A stretch of DNA of 12,273 bases. It comes from Pseudomonadota bacterium. GTDB taxonomy: Bacteria; Myxococcota; UBA9042; PHBI01. Position 1 is the first letter of the stretch; every line of letters begins with the position of its first letter. Location: contig SYAK01000410.1 of assembly GCA_005788935.1 (NCBI GenBank), positions 1 through 12,273 on the forward strand, written 5' to 3'. The notes under the pieces are model-generated. The model had not been told where the DNA came from. It saw only the letters and a list, made by a program, of their open reading frames with translations, and ran no database searches. The position numbers and the translations under genes are program-made. Positions 1 to 8,208 of this stretch are shown piece by piece.

Positions 1-3000
1 GAGGGCGACGTCGTCTGTGGTGGAGGTTGGTCCTTGCGTGTTGATGATACGGAAGTGGGCCGGGCTCGTCAGTCGCCCAGCGCCGCTCGTGGCCATGTCA
101 CGCGAGAAACGGATGCTGATCGTGGAGTTGACTGGCACGTCACCGGCGTTGCGGAGGTCGGCGTAGTCATCGGCGGTCTCGGTGGGCAGGGCCCCGAACG
201 AGCTGATGCCGCTGATGACGGGCGGCAGCCCTGTCGCGACGACGATGGGCGGCTGGGCGCCGAGCGTCCGGGGCGCGCCGGTGTGGCCGAGGCTCGTCAG
301 GCGCGGCGACAGGTGCAGCCGATAGGTTGTCGCGTAGCGCAGCGGCCGCAGCGTCTCGAAGCAGCCCGAGACGTGCATCGCAGGGACAAAGGTGAGGCGG
401 TCACAGCCTGTGTCGAGGCCGACGCCGTCGCAGTCTGTCTCGCCGACGCCCACGTGCGAGAGGCGCAGCGTGCCGGGGATGAGGACCTCGAAGCCGAGCG
501 GGTCGGTCGCGGTCACCCACGCGCTGGCCGTGTCGAAGCGGGTGAGATCGAGGTCATCGCCGAACTGCGCGTAGATCCCGTCGTCGACGTCGATGGTGGG
601 CGGTGAGGTGCCGATGAGGATGGTGCCAGACGACGCCTGGAACGAGATGAGGGCTGGCGAGAGCAGGCGCCCGCCAGCCGTGTCCTGGAGGTCGTCGGTC
701 ACGACGATGGTATAGAAGCCGAGCGGCGCCAGCGGGGCGGCGGGCTGGAATCGGACCGTGTTGGTGGCGTCGTCATAGCAGATGGGCTCGCCGCAGCCAG
801 CGTCCGGGGTCAGCGCCAGCGCGTCGGCCCGATCGCCGTTCAGGCGGCCTGGCGTCACGAAGATGTTCGGCGTGAGTCCGTCCTTCTGCGGGTCCGCGAA
901 GCCGTCGGCGGGGAAGACGTCGTCAGACGTGACCGCGCGCGCGTCGTCGCCGAAGAGGCGGTTCGACAGGCGGACCGAGAAGGCGCTCGCGTTCGGGACG
1001 GCGATGGCGCCGCTCTCCGGGGTCGAGGCGACGACGGTCAGCGGCGGGGCGGACGCGGTCGTGAAGGCGTAGACGACCTCGCCAGGCGTCGCGGCGTCCT
1101 CTGTCAGGCAGCCGTCGACCGAGGTCACGGTGCTGAGGGTTGCGCAGAGGCCATCGCGGCCGGATGCAATGTGCAGCGCATAACTGGTGCGATAGTTCAG
1201 CTGCGCCGGATCGAGCGCGTCCGGGTCCGAGGCCGACAATTCGAGGACCTTGCTGTCGGCGCCGAGGGAGAAGGCGACCGGCAGGCGCTCGGTCTCGCCG
1301 AGCCGGGTCAGCCACACGCGATCGTCGTCGACGGTGTCCGGGCTATCGGTGCCCGGGTCGGCGGCCGCGAGGGTGACGGCCATCGACAGGGCGAGCTGCA
1401 GCGGGGATGCGGACGGCCAGCTCTGGCTGCCAGCGAAGTTGGTCGCGAGGATGCGCAGTGGCGGCAGGTCCTCGACCCGGAAGTCGATCCGGGTGGCTGG
1501 CAGCTGGCCGCCGCGGGGCGTGGCGCGGTCGCTCGAGACGGTCGCCCCGAGACTGACGGAGACCGCATGGCTCCAGGGGACGGGCGCGTCGAGGCGGAGG
1601 GTCACGCGGGTGTCGAGCCCCGGCTCGCCAGCGGCCGGCGGGGCATCTTCGGCGTCAAAGGTCAGCGTGCCAGCGAGGAGCGTGCCCGCGGTGGTGTCGG
1701 TGACGCTGACCCCGTCGCCCGCACTCAGGCGGCCGTCGCCGTCTGCGTCGAGGGTCTGCCGCCGCACGCCTTCCGAGAAGACGAGCGGGATGGGGCTGTT
1801 GCGCAGCACGCCGGTCGCGCCGTGGCCGGGCGTGCTCGTGACGAGGCCCAGCGCGGGCGGGTCGATGGCGCGGAAGGTCGAGATGACCTCTGCCGGGAGC
1901 AGCCCATCGACCGCGGTCGCGCGATCGCTCGCGAGCCGCTTGTCGATCGCGACGCGGATCCGCTGGGACCAGCCGAGCAGCCCGGTCGGGGTCAGCGTGA
2001 CGCGCAGGTCGTCGCCGGTCACGAGGGCGTCAGCCGGGTCGAGGTCGGCGGTCGCCAGGAAGGCGACGCGGCATGGGATGGCGGTGCCTGCGTCGGCGTC
2101 CCTCACGACCACGGCGGCGTCTGCGTCGAGGCGTCCGTCGCCGTCGGCGTCGAGCTGGGACTGGCGGACACCTTCCGAAAAGACGAGCTCGATTGGGGTG
2201 TTGCGAAGGATGCCCTCCGCTCCGTCCGACGGAAGCGCCGAGACGAGCGCGAGGGCGGGCGGGCGCTCGGCCTCGAAGGCCACGCGGGCGCCGCCGTCGA
2301 GCTGGCCGGCGCGAGTTGTCGCGCGGTCGCTCTCGAGGGACGCGGCGAGCTCGACGACGACCCGCTGGGCGTAGCGCCAGCGGCCGAACGGCTGGCTCGA
2401 CGGGCTGAAGGTGACCGTCGCGTCGGCACCGACGACCTCAGGGTCTGCCGCGTCAAGGTCCGCGGGGTCTGCAAAGACCAGCGTGCCCTCGATGGGGGCG
2501 CCTGTCACGGCGTCGGTGACGCTGAGCGTCGAGCCGGCGGCCACGTCCGCGGCGGTCCAGCGCCCGTCTCCGTCGGGGTCGAGGTCGGCCTGGCGGGCAC
2601 CCTCGCTGAGCCTGAGGATGACAGGCGCGGTGCGCGCGACACCGACGCCGGCGTCCGACGGGGACGCGCCAAGCAGCCTCAGCGCGGGCGGATCGACCGC
2701 GCGGAAGGTGAACGTGAGGTCCGCCCCGAGCTGTCCACCGCGGTCAGTCGCGCGGTCGGTCTCAAGAGCCGCGCCAAAGGTCACCGTGACGGCCTGGGAG
2801 TAGCCCCAGCGCTCGAAAGCCTGCGCGGTCGGGCGGAACGCGACGCGCGTATCCCGACCCGTGATTTCGGCATCTGCCGGGTCGACTTCTTCGACGACCT
2901 CGAAGCTCAGGCTGCCGTCAATGGCCGACCCGGTCTCCGAGTCGACGACGCTCAGGACCGAGCCCGCCTCGCGGTCGGCGGCCGTGAATAGGCCGTCGCC

Positions 3001-4833
3001 GTCGGTGTCGAGCTGACGTTGCGCGATGCCCTCGGAGAACCGTACGACGACCGGCGAAGTCCTTGGAACACCCACCATCGCGTCCCCCGGCTCGAAGCCC
3101 ATCACCGCGATCGCGGGCGGATCAACCGCCCGGAAGGTGAGGAGGAAATCATCACGGAGCTGTCCGCCGCGGGTGGTCGCGCGATCCGTCTCGAGCGTCG
3201 TGTCGAGGCTCACCTGGAGCTCCTGCGAATACATCCAGCGCTCGAACACCTGCTCGGAGGGCGTGAAGGTCAGCGTCGTGTCGGCGCCGATGAGCTCGGC
3301 GTCGAGCGGGTCGACGTCCTCGGACTCCGAGAAGGTGAGGGTCCCGTCGATGGGCTCGAAGCCGAACGTGTCGAGGACCGTCAGCACCGAGCCAGCTTCG
3401 CGATCGGCGGCCGTGAAGCGGCCGTCTCCGTCGGTGTCGATCTGGCCCTGCCGCACCCCCTCGGTGAACGTGAGCACGACAGCCGCCGTGCGCGGGACCC
3501 CCGACATTGCGTGGGCGGGTGCGTGGCTCAGCACGCCGAGGGTGGGAGGGTCGAGGGCGCGGAAGGTGAACGCGAATCCCTCACCGAGCTGGCCGCCGCG
3601 GGTCGTCGCGCGGTCGGTCTCGAGCGCGGCGTCGAGGGTCACGGTGACCTGCTGAGAGTAGCGCCAGCGTTCGAAATCCTGCGAGGTCGGCGTGAAGGTG
3701 ACGGTCGTGTCGGCGCCGACGATCTCGGGGTCGGCCGGGTCGAGGTCGTCAAGCGCGTCGAAGGCCAGCTCGCCGTCGACAGGCTCGCCGGACTCGGTGT
3801 CGACGATCGTCAGCAACGAGCCGCCCTCGCGGTCGGTCGCGCTGTAGAGCCCGTCGCCATCAGTGTCGAGCTGCGCCTGCCGGACGCCCTCGGAGAATCG
3901 GATCACGACAGGCGACGTCCGCGCCACGCCGTCAAGTCCGTCGCCCGGTGCGAAGGCCATCACGGCGAGGCCAGGCGGGTCGACGGCGCGGAAGCTGAAG
4001 GTCAGGTCCTCGCCGACCTGTCCGCCGCGCGAGGTGGCGCGGTCGGACTCGAGCGTGGCCTTGACGCGCAGCTCGACCGGCTGCGAGTAGCCCCAGCGCT
4101 CGAAGGCCTGTCCGGTCGGCGTGAAGGTCGCGACGGTGTCCGGCCCGATGAGGTCGACATTCTCTGGGTCCGCGTCATCCGCATCATAATTCCACGTGCC
4201 CTCGATGGCGTCGCCGGTCTCGGCGTCGACGACGGCGACGTGCGCGTCCTCGGCGGCGGTCAGCCGGCCGTCTCCGTCGGGGTCGAGCTGCACCCGCCGC
4301 ACACCCTCGGAGAAGCGGATGACGAGCGGCGCGGTCCGGAGGACGCCTTCGTTGGCGCCGCTTGGTGTGACGGCGATGACCCGCAGCGGCGGCGGGTCAA
4401 TGACGCGGAAGACCGCGCGCACCTCGGCTGGCAGCTCGGCGCCGTCTCGCAGGCGCCGCGCGCCGCGCCCGACCACCAGCTGGTAGCGCGAAGAGTAGTC
4501 GAGGCGGGCCGAGGGCGTGAACGTGACCGTGAGCCCGTCCTCGCTGTGGCTCAGCGAGCCGTCCACGGCGCGCTCGGGCTCGAACTCGGCGACCCCGAGG
4601 CGCCTGACGGCGAAGTTGTCGGGGTCGAGGGCGGTCTCGGGCGTCAGCGCCTCGGAGAAGGTGGTCCGAAATACGGCCTCGCGCACGATCCCAGCCCCAG
4701 CGTCCGACGGATCGGTCGCGACGACGCGCAGCGGCACGTCGACCGTGAAGGGTTGGTCGGCGCACGCCGCGAGGGTCATCGCAGCGAATAGCAGGGTTGC
4801 CGCGCCGGGGCGCGACGAGGACGGGCGTGGCAT
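1..4833 (-). CDS. Giant Ig-repeat (Big_5/SbsA-like) lipoprotein with Asp-Gly calcium-type loops, 3' end outside window
   Basis: The frame is open from the ATG at 4833 to the left edge (1611 codons, no stop). AGGAGG lies 5 nt upstream of the ATG, which fixes the start. Residues 1-24 form a lipoprotein signal: basic start, hydrophobic stretch, then LAAC with Cys24 as the predicted lipidated residue, so the protein is probably anchored in the outer membrane. Residue 32 to about 147 is a first Ig-like domain. Residues 146-1121 are seven tandem units, each opening with DPPxLxV, then a TSPVVIRFSEG-like strand, a DxDGDG loop, a TFTP strand and a SDRAT/TDRAT segment. From residue 1122 on there are more diverged Ig-like stretches, with Cys pairs that could form disulfides. 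SEG and TFTP strands of this kind are typical of Big_5 (SbsA Ig-like) domains of surface proteins. I infer a structural or adhesive surface role; no enzyme motif is visible in the part seen. Confidence 0.93.
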   Translation of the reverse strand, partial: MPRPSSSRPGAATLLFAAMTLAACADQPFTVDVPLRVVATDPSDAGAGIVREAVFRTTFSEALTPETALDPDNFAVRRLGVAEFEPERAVDGSLSHSEDGLTVTFTPSARLDYSSRYQLVVGRGARRLRDGAELPAEVRAVFRVIDPPPLRVIAVTPSGANEGVLRTAPLVIRFSEGVRRVQLDPDGDGRLTAAEDAHVAVVDAETGDAIEGTWNYDADDADPENVDLIGPDTVATFTPTGQAFERWGYSQPVELRVKATLESDRATSRGGQVGEDLTFSFRAVDPPGLAVMAFAPGDGLDGVARTSPVVIRFSEGVRQAQLDTDGDGLYSATDREGGSLLTIVDTESGEPVDGELAFDALDDLDPADPEIVGADTTVTFTPTSQDFERWRYSQQVTVTLDAALETDRATTRGGQLGEGFAFTFRALDPPTLGVLSHAPAHAMSGVPRTAAVVLTFTEGVRQGQIDTDGDGRFTAADREAGSVLTVLDTFGFEPIDGTLTFSESEDVDPLDAELIGADTTLTFTPSEQVFERWMYSQELQVSLDTTLETDRATTRGGQLRDDFLLTFRAVDPPAIAVMGFEPGDAMVGVPRTSPVVVRFSEGIAQRQLDTDGDGLFTAADREAGSVLSVVDSETGSAIDGSLSFEVVEEVDPADAEITGRDTRVAFRPTAQAFERWGYSQAVTVTFGAALETDRATDRGGQLGADLTFTFRAVDPPALRLLGASPSDAGVGVARTAPVILRLSEGARQADLDPDGDGRWTAADVAAGSTLSVTDAVTGAPIEGTLVFADPADLDAADPEVVGADATVTFSPSSQPFGRWRYAQRVVVELAASLESDRATTRAGQLDGGARVAFEAERPPALALVSALPSDGAEGILRNTPIELVFSEGVRQSQLDADGDGRLDADAAVVVRDADAGTAIPCRVAFLATADLDPADALVTGDDLRVTLTPTGLLGWSQRIRVAIDKRLASDRATAVDGLLPAEVISTFRAIDPPALGLVTSTPGHGATGVLRNSPIPLVFSEGVRRQTLDADGDGRLSAGDGVSVTDTTAGTLLAGTLTFDAEDAPPAAGEPGLDTRVTLRLDAPVPWSHAVSVSLGATVSSDRATPRGGQLPATRIDFRVEDLPPLRILATNFAGSQSWPSASPLQLALSMAVTLAAADPGTDSPDTVDDDRVWLTRLGETERLPVAFSLGADSKVLELSASDPDALDPAQLNYRTSYALHIASGRDGLCATLSTVTSVDGCLTEDAATPGEVVYAFTTASAPPLTVVASTPESGAIAVPNASAFSVRLSNRLFGDDARAVTSDDVFPADGFADPQKDGLTPNIFVTPGRLNGDRADALALTPDAGCGEPICYDDATNTVRFQPAAPLAPLGFYTIVVTDDLQDTAGGRLLSPALISFQASSGTILIGTSPPTIDVDDGIYAQFGDDLDLTRFDTASAWVTATDPLGFEVLIPGTLRLSHVGVGETDCDGVGLDTGCDRLTFVPAMHVSGCFETLRPLRYATTYRLHLSPRLTSLGHTGAPRTLGAQPPIVVATGLPPVISGISSFGALPTETADDYADLRNAGDVPVNSTISIRFSRDMATSGAGRLTSPAHFRIINTQGPTSTTDDVAL
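1471..4398 (-). repeat. Seven tandem coding repeats (Ig-like unit plus DxDGDG loop)
   Basis: Units begin at residues 146, 285, 428, 571, 714, 857 and 991 of the lipoprotein, giving lengths of 139, 143, 143, 143, 143, 134 and 131 residues. The DxDGDG loops lie at 4267-4284, 3850-3867, 3421-3438, 2992-3009, 2563-2580, 2134-2151 and 1732-1749. Four consecutive spacings are exactly 429 bp. The loop reads D-x-D-G-D-G with an acidic residue at position 12 in units 1-5 and 7, as in EF-hand and dockerin Ca sites. Unit 6 has Ala at position 12, with Asp at 9 and 11. Units 6 and 7 are shorter after the loop. Similarity is visible in the DNA as well (for example the segment around CGCGGTCGGTCTC), so the array probably grew by duplication. 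Confidence 0.9.
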
Positions 4834-4847
4834 GGGGGCCTCCTCGG

Positions 4848-4874
4848 GACGGTCTCGGCGCGACACGAACCGTC
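4848..4874 (-). promoter_or_regulatory. Leader hairpin just upstream of the lipoprotein ribosome-binding site
   Basis: GACGGT (4848-4853) pairs with ACCGTC (4869-4874), and an inner TCG/CGA pair follows after a one-base bulge. The stem ends 3 nt from the AGGAGG (complement at 4839-4844) on the transcribed strand. The rest of the 158-bp gap to the exporter gene (4834-4991) contains only an 11-nt palindrome, AGATCGGATCT (4915-4925), and no promoter I would call. The hairpin could affect translation or could be chance in GC-rich DNA. Confidence 0.35.
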
Positions 4875-4991
4875 GCTGAGTCAGTTTGCCACGCCCGCGT
4901 CTGCCATGGAAGTCAGATCGGATCTCGACGAACGCACGCTAGCCTGGGGAACCTCGGCCGCGCGGCCCACGAGCGACCGAACCGCGAGGCC

Positions 4992-6275
4992 TCAACGAAC
5001 GGGAGACCGCGCATCTTCGGGCCCATCCCCCGGCTCGGGCAGCGGGCTCAGCGTGTCGAGCGGCGGCAGGCGAAGCAGCTCGGGAAAGACGCGGATCGTC
5101 GCGAGCACGACGACGATCGCCCCGATGCCGCCGACAAGGACCGACCCCGTTGCGCCGATGAGGGACGCCACGGAACCGCTCTCGAAGGCCCCGAGCTGAT
5201 TCGAGAACCCGATGAAGATGTGGTTCACGGACGCCACGCGCCCGCGCAGCCGGTCGGGGGTGATCATCTGCTCGAGGGTCGCTCGCACCAGCACGCTGAT
5301 TTCGTCGAAGAACCCGGTCAGAAAAAGGCAAATGAACGAGAGCGTGTAGTCGCGAGACAGCCCGAAGCCGATCGTGGCCATTCCGAAGGCCGCGACCGCC
5401 GCGAGCAGCGCGACCCCTGGGCGGCGCCACGGTGGCAGGCGGGCGATGAGCACCGCCATCAGGGCGGCGCCGATGCCAGGCGCGGCTCTCAGCCAGCCGA
5501 GTCCCACCGGTCCGACGTGCAGGACATCGCGCGCGTAGACGGGGAGCAGCGCGACGGCCCCACCGAGCAGGACCGCGAAGAGGTCGAGCGTGATGGCGGC
5601 GAGGAAGATGCGGTGGTGCCGGATGAAGCGGAAGCCCGCGAAGAGGTCACCGGCCGTTCGCGAGGTGCGCGTCACGGCGGCTGGCGTGCGGACCGGGACG
5701 AAGGCCAGCAGCAGGGCGCAGAAGGCGAGTTGGCCTACTGCGGCGGCCGCGTAGGCTGTCACGGGCCCTCCGAGCGCGATGAGGAGACCTCCGAGCGCCG
5801 GCCCACCGACGATCGCCAGCTGCACGCTCGACGAGAGCCACGCGTTGGCGCGCGCGAACTCCGGCGGCGTCAGCAGCTGCGGCATCATCGTCGCGACCGC
5901 CGGCGTCGCCACCGCCCGCGCCGCCCCGGTGCACGCGAGCAGCGCGAAGATGCCTGCGCTCGGCCCCTCCGCGGCCGACAGCGCGGCGAGACCTGCGAAG
6001 ACGAGCGCGAGCACCCCGTGCGCCATCACCGCGATGTGGCGGCGGGGCTTCCGGTCGGCCATGTTCCCCGCGGGCAGGATGAGCGCGAGGACTGGCAGCA
6101 GCTCGACCAGCCCGACCAGCCCGAGGTACCACGGGTCGCCCGTGCGCTCGTAGATCTGCCAGCCTGCGGTCGTCGAGGCGATCTGCGAGCCAAGGACCGC
6201 CGAGAAGCGCCCCGCCATGAAGGCGCGGACGAACGGGCGGGCGAGCGGACTCTGCGGTGGCGGGCTCTCGGTCAC
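4992..6275 (-). CDS. Major facilitator superfamily exporter, EntS/MFS_3-like
   Basis: This is a 427-residue integral membrane protein with about 12 hydrophobic segments, the usual length for the family. The loop between helices 2 and 3 carries the MFS signature as GNMADRKPRR (residues 70-79). Residues 341-367 (DRLRGRVASV, then NHIFIGFSNQLGAFESG) match the stretch typical of EntS-like/MFS_3 exporters, which expel siderophores, drugs or other small molecules by proton antiport. The substrate cannot be read from the sequence. I chose the GTG at 6275 because AAGGGG lies 4 nt upstream. A TTG at 6326 would add 17 residues but has no Shine-Dalgarno. The tail after residue 400 is Pro-rich and cytoplasmic. 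The gene lies 135 bp after the kinase stop on the same strand and is preceded by a palindrome, so it may have its own regulated promoter. Confidence 0.9.
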   Translation of the reverse strand: MTESPPPQSPLARPFVRAFMAGRFSAVLGSQIASTTAGWQIYERTGDPWYLGLVGLVELLPVLALILPAGNMADRKPRRHIAVMAHGVLALVFAGLAALSAAEGPSAGIFALLACTGAARAVATPAVATMMPQLLTPPEFARANAWLSSSVQLAIVGGPALGGLLIALGGPVTAYAAAAVGQLAFCALLLAFVPVRTPAAVTRTSRTAGDLFAGFRFIRHHRIFLAAITLDLFAVLLGGAVALLPVYARDVLHVGPVGLGWLRAAPGIGAALMAVLIARLPPWRRPGVALLAAVAAFGMATIGFGLSRDYTLSFICLFLTGFFDEISVLVRATLEQMITPDRLRGRVASVNHIFIGFSNQLGAFESGSVASLIGATGSVLVGGIGAIVVVLATIRVFPELLRLPPLDTLSPLPEPGDGPEDARSPVR

Positions 6276-6329
6276 TGCGCCCCTTGTGGCACGCCCAGCG
6301 TCCCGTTGTCGCGGGCGCTGTCTCAATGT

Positions 6330-6356
6330 TGTGAGCTGACGTAACGTCAGAAAACA
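6330..6356. promoter_or_regulatory. Palindromic operator candidate upstream of the exporter
   Basis: CTGACGTAACGTCAG at 6336-6350 is a perfect palindrome with 7-bp arms around one central base. Flanking TGT (6330-6332) and ACA (6354-6356) also pair, giving 10 of 13 symmetric positions. It lies 60 bp upstream of the chosen GTG start, where a dimeric repressor of the TetR or MarR kind often controls an exporter. No regulator gene is in the window, so the binding protein is unknown. Confidence 0.45.
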
Positions 6357-6410
6357 GGTCGGCGTCCTTGGCGAATGAACGGCGCGTATTCGGCGCGTCG
6401 GACTTCCCAG

Positions 6411-8153
6411 TCAGTTCCGAAGGTTCAGGTTGCCGAGCGACCAGCTGACCGAGGCGGCCGCCTCCGGGCACAGGACCCGGAAGGTGGCCAACTCGTCGTT
6501 GTTCAGGGATGGCGCCCCCAACGCCTCGGTGACGACCGTGAAGTCGCGGTCATTTCGCCGGTAAAGCGCGCCGTTCGCGCTGTCGAGGCAGGTCTGAACG
6601 AGGGTCACCGCGAAGAGGCGCTCGACCCCCGTCAGGCGCAGCTCGAAGTCAAAGGCGCGCGTCGGGTCCGACAACCCCTCGGCGATGAGCCACGTCCGCC
6701 GCTGCATGAGGCGCAGCGAGGTTCCCTCCGGCATCGCGAACTGCGAGGCGAAGGTCGCCGGTGTCAGCGTGACAGGCGGCACCTCTGGGCCAGCGGCCGC
6801 GACCTGAAACGACAGCCGTGCGCGACGGGTGTTGCGCGCTACGTCATGCAGACGCGCATCCTCGACGCGCACCTCCCCCGCTTCGAGCGGGACCCGCAGC
6901 AGGCTGACAGGCTCAAGGTCGTGGACCTGCCGCGCGCCGACCCCGGTCCCCGCGAGGACCACACGCAGCTCGACGACCCCGAGGCGGGTGCTCCCGGTGT
7001 TCGTGAGGGTGTAGACGATCGCGACCTCGCTCTCGCGGAAGGTGTCGTCGCCCGGCCGGAGCCGCGCCGATTGCACCGTCACCCGGAGGCCCTCGGGCAC
7101 GTCCACATCGACTTCGAGGTCCCGGAGGGCGCTGTCCGTGCGGGGCGGCTTGGGCAGGACGGGCGCCTCGGCTCGAGGTGCTGGAGCCTTCGGCGAGTGG
7201 ACCTTCGTTCCGGTCGATGGGGCGACCGCCAGCGCCAGCAGGACCACGACCACGAGGCCTCCGAGCGCAATCCACTGCTGCCATTCCAACCAGGCGGACG
7301 TCTTCGCCCGCGCCGGTCGCCGCGGCTTCAGGGCTTCGTCAAGCGCGCGGCGCGCCGCCACGGCCGACTCCGGCCGCCCCCGGGGGTCGGGATCGACGAG
7401 TCGCTCAAGCCACGCCTCGAATCCGGACGTCAGGTTCAGGACGCCCCGGAGGTCCCGCCGCAGCCCGTCAAGTGGCAGAGAACCTGGATGCCGCCCCGAG
7501 GCGAGATGGACGAGCGTCATGCCCAGCGCGTAGAGGTCGCTCGCCGCGCCGGCCCTTCCGAGCAGTTGCTCGGGCGGCATGTAGCCGTGGGTGCCGACGA
7601 CGGTCGACCCCCCATCCTCGGCGTCATGCGTCATCGCGGTCACGGCGGTGAAGTCGATGAGCGCGAGTGCAGGTTGCAACCCCGACAGGCCGGGCCGCAG
7701 CAGCAGGTTGGACGGCTTGATGTCCCGATGGATGACGGGCGGGTTTCGGGCATGGAGCCACGCCAGCACGTCGAGCGCCTGCTGCGCGAGTGTCGACAGC
7801 TCAGGCTCGGACCATCGGCGACCCTCGCGAATCAGCGTCGCGAGGTTTTGCGCGTCGACGAAGGCCTGCACGAGGAACAGCTCAGCCACGTCCCCGCCTG
7901 GCGGGACAGCCTCGAACGCGTCCACGTACGCCGGAATCGCTGGGTGCGACAGCGACCTCAGCGTCGCGCACTCGCGAAGGAACAGCGCGTGCCCCTTCCA
8001 ATCGGCCGCGAGCGCGAGCCTGAACTGCTTCAGGACGACCGCGCGTCCATCGGCGACCACGGTCCCGCGCCACGTCACGGCCTGTCCGCCGCCACCGAGG
8101 CGAGCCTCGACACGATAGCCACGCAGCGTCATTCCGGGGGCCAGCGTCTCCAT
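6411..8153 (-). CDS. Membrane-anchored Hanks-type Ser/Thr protein kinase with periplasmic beta-rich sensor domain
   Basis: The protein has 580 residues. The kinase domain spans about 12-275: Gly-rich loop LGGGGQAVTW (19-28), ATP-anchoring Lys42, helix-C Glu61, catalytic HRDIKPSN (142-149, base Asp144), metal-binding Asp167 in DFT (167-169, in place of DFG), MPPE (192-195) and the helix-F Asp206. A single membrane helix follows (about 294-312), then a Pro-rich linker, then about 240 periplasmic residues with an Ig/FxLYD-like look (YTLTNTGS at 381-388) and two Cys (522, 562) that could pair. The catalytic residues are present, so it is probably active, phosphorylating cytoplasmic Ser/Thr in response to an envelope signal. 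The start at 8153 fits the usual N-terminus (METLAPGM...). No Shine-Dalgarno precedes it, and an in-frame ATG at 8132 is an alternative. The frame stays open upstream to 9482, but that part is only the shadow of the opposite gene. Confidence 0.93.
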   Translation of the reverse strand: METLAPGMTLRGYRVEARLGGGGQAVTWRGTVVADGRAVVLKQFRLALAADWKGHALFLRECATLRSLSHPAIPAYVDAFEAVPPGGDVAELFLVQAFVDAQNLATLIREGRRWSEPELSTLAQQALDVLAWLHARNPPVIHRDIKPSNLLLRPGLSGLQPALALIDFTAVTAMTHDAEDGGSTVVGTHGYMPPEQLLGRAGAASDLYALGMTLVHLASGRHPGSLPLDGLRRDLRGVLNLTSGFEAWLERLVDPDPRGRPESAVAARRALDEALKPRRPARAKTSAWLEWQQWIALGGLVVVVLLALAVAPSTGTKVHSPKAPAPRAEAPVLPKPPRTDSALRDLEVDVDVPEGLRVTVQSARLRPGDDTFRESEVAIVYTLTNTGSTRLGVVELRVVLAGTGVGARQVHDLEPVSLLRVPLEAGEVRVEDARLHDVARNTRRARLSFQVAAAGPEVPPVTLTPATFASQFAMPEGTSLRLMQRRTWLIAEGLSDPTRAFDFELRLTGVERLFAVTLVQTCLDSANGALYRRNDRDFTVVTEALGAPSLNNDELATFRVLCPEAAASVSWSLGNLNLRN

Positions 8154-8159
8154 GGGCCG

Positions 8160-8189
8160 ACAGTAGCCGACACGCACCGCCGCCCGCAA
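8160..8189 (-). promoter_or_regulatory. Candidate promoter for the kinase gene, possibly leaderless
   Basis: On the minus strand TTGCGG (8184-8189), an 18-nt spacer and TACTGT (8160-8165) form a weak sigma-70-like pair. The expected start of transcription falls on or next to the A of the ATG at 8153, which would explain the missing Shine-Dalgarno. Only half of each hexamer matches consensus. Confidence 0.3.
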
Positions 8190-8208
8190 CGCTCCCGCGG
8201 GCCGAGGC

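Noticed and set aside
1471..4398. CRISPR or non-coding satellite reading of the periodic repeat
   Set aside because: The 402-429 bp periods are whole codon multiples inside one open frame and vary at silent positions, so they are protein-domain repeats.
34..4791. Long rightward open frames (34-606, 1171-2991, 3019-4791) opposite the lipoprotein
   Set aside because: They are in register with the leftward codons, have Arg/Glu/Gly/Val-rich composition without domains, and lack ribosome-binding sites. The leftward frame has a lipobox, a ribosome-binding site and seven conserved repeats.
4915..4925. 11-nt palindrome AGATCGGATCT before the lipoprotein gene
   Set aside because: The arms are only 5 bp and do not extend; this is expected by chance at this length.
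6276..6326. TTG start at 6326 for the exporter
   Set aside because: It adds 17 Arg/Gln-rich residues and has no Shine-Dalgarno, whereas the GTG at 6275 has AAGGGG 4 nt upstream. It cannot be fully excluded.
4797..6344. Rightward 515-codon open frame over the exporter
   Set aside because: Low-complexity Arg/Asp/Glu/Gln-rich translation. The opposite strand encodes a clear MFS protein with membrane helices and family motifs.
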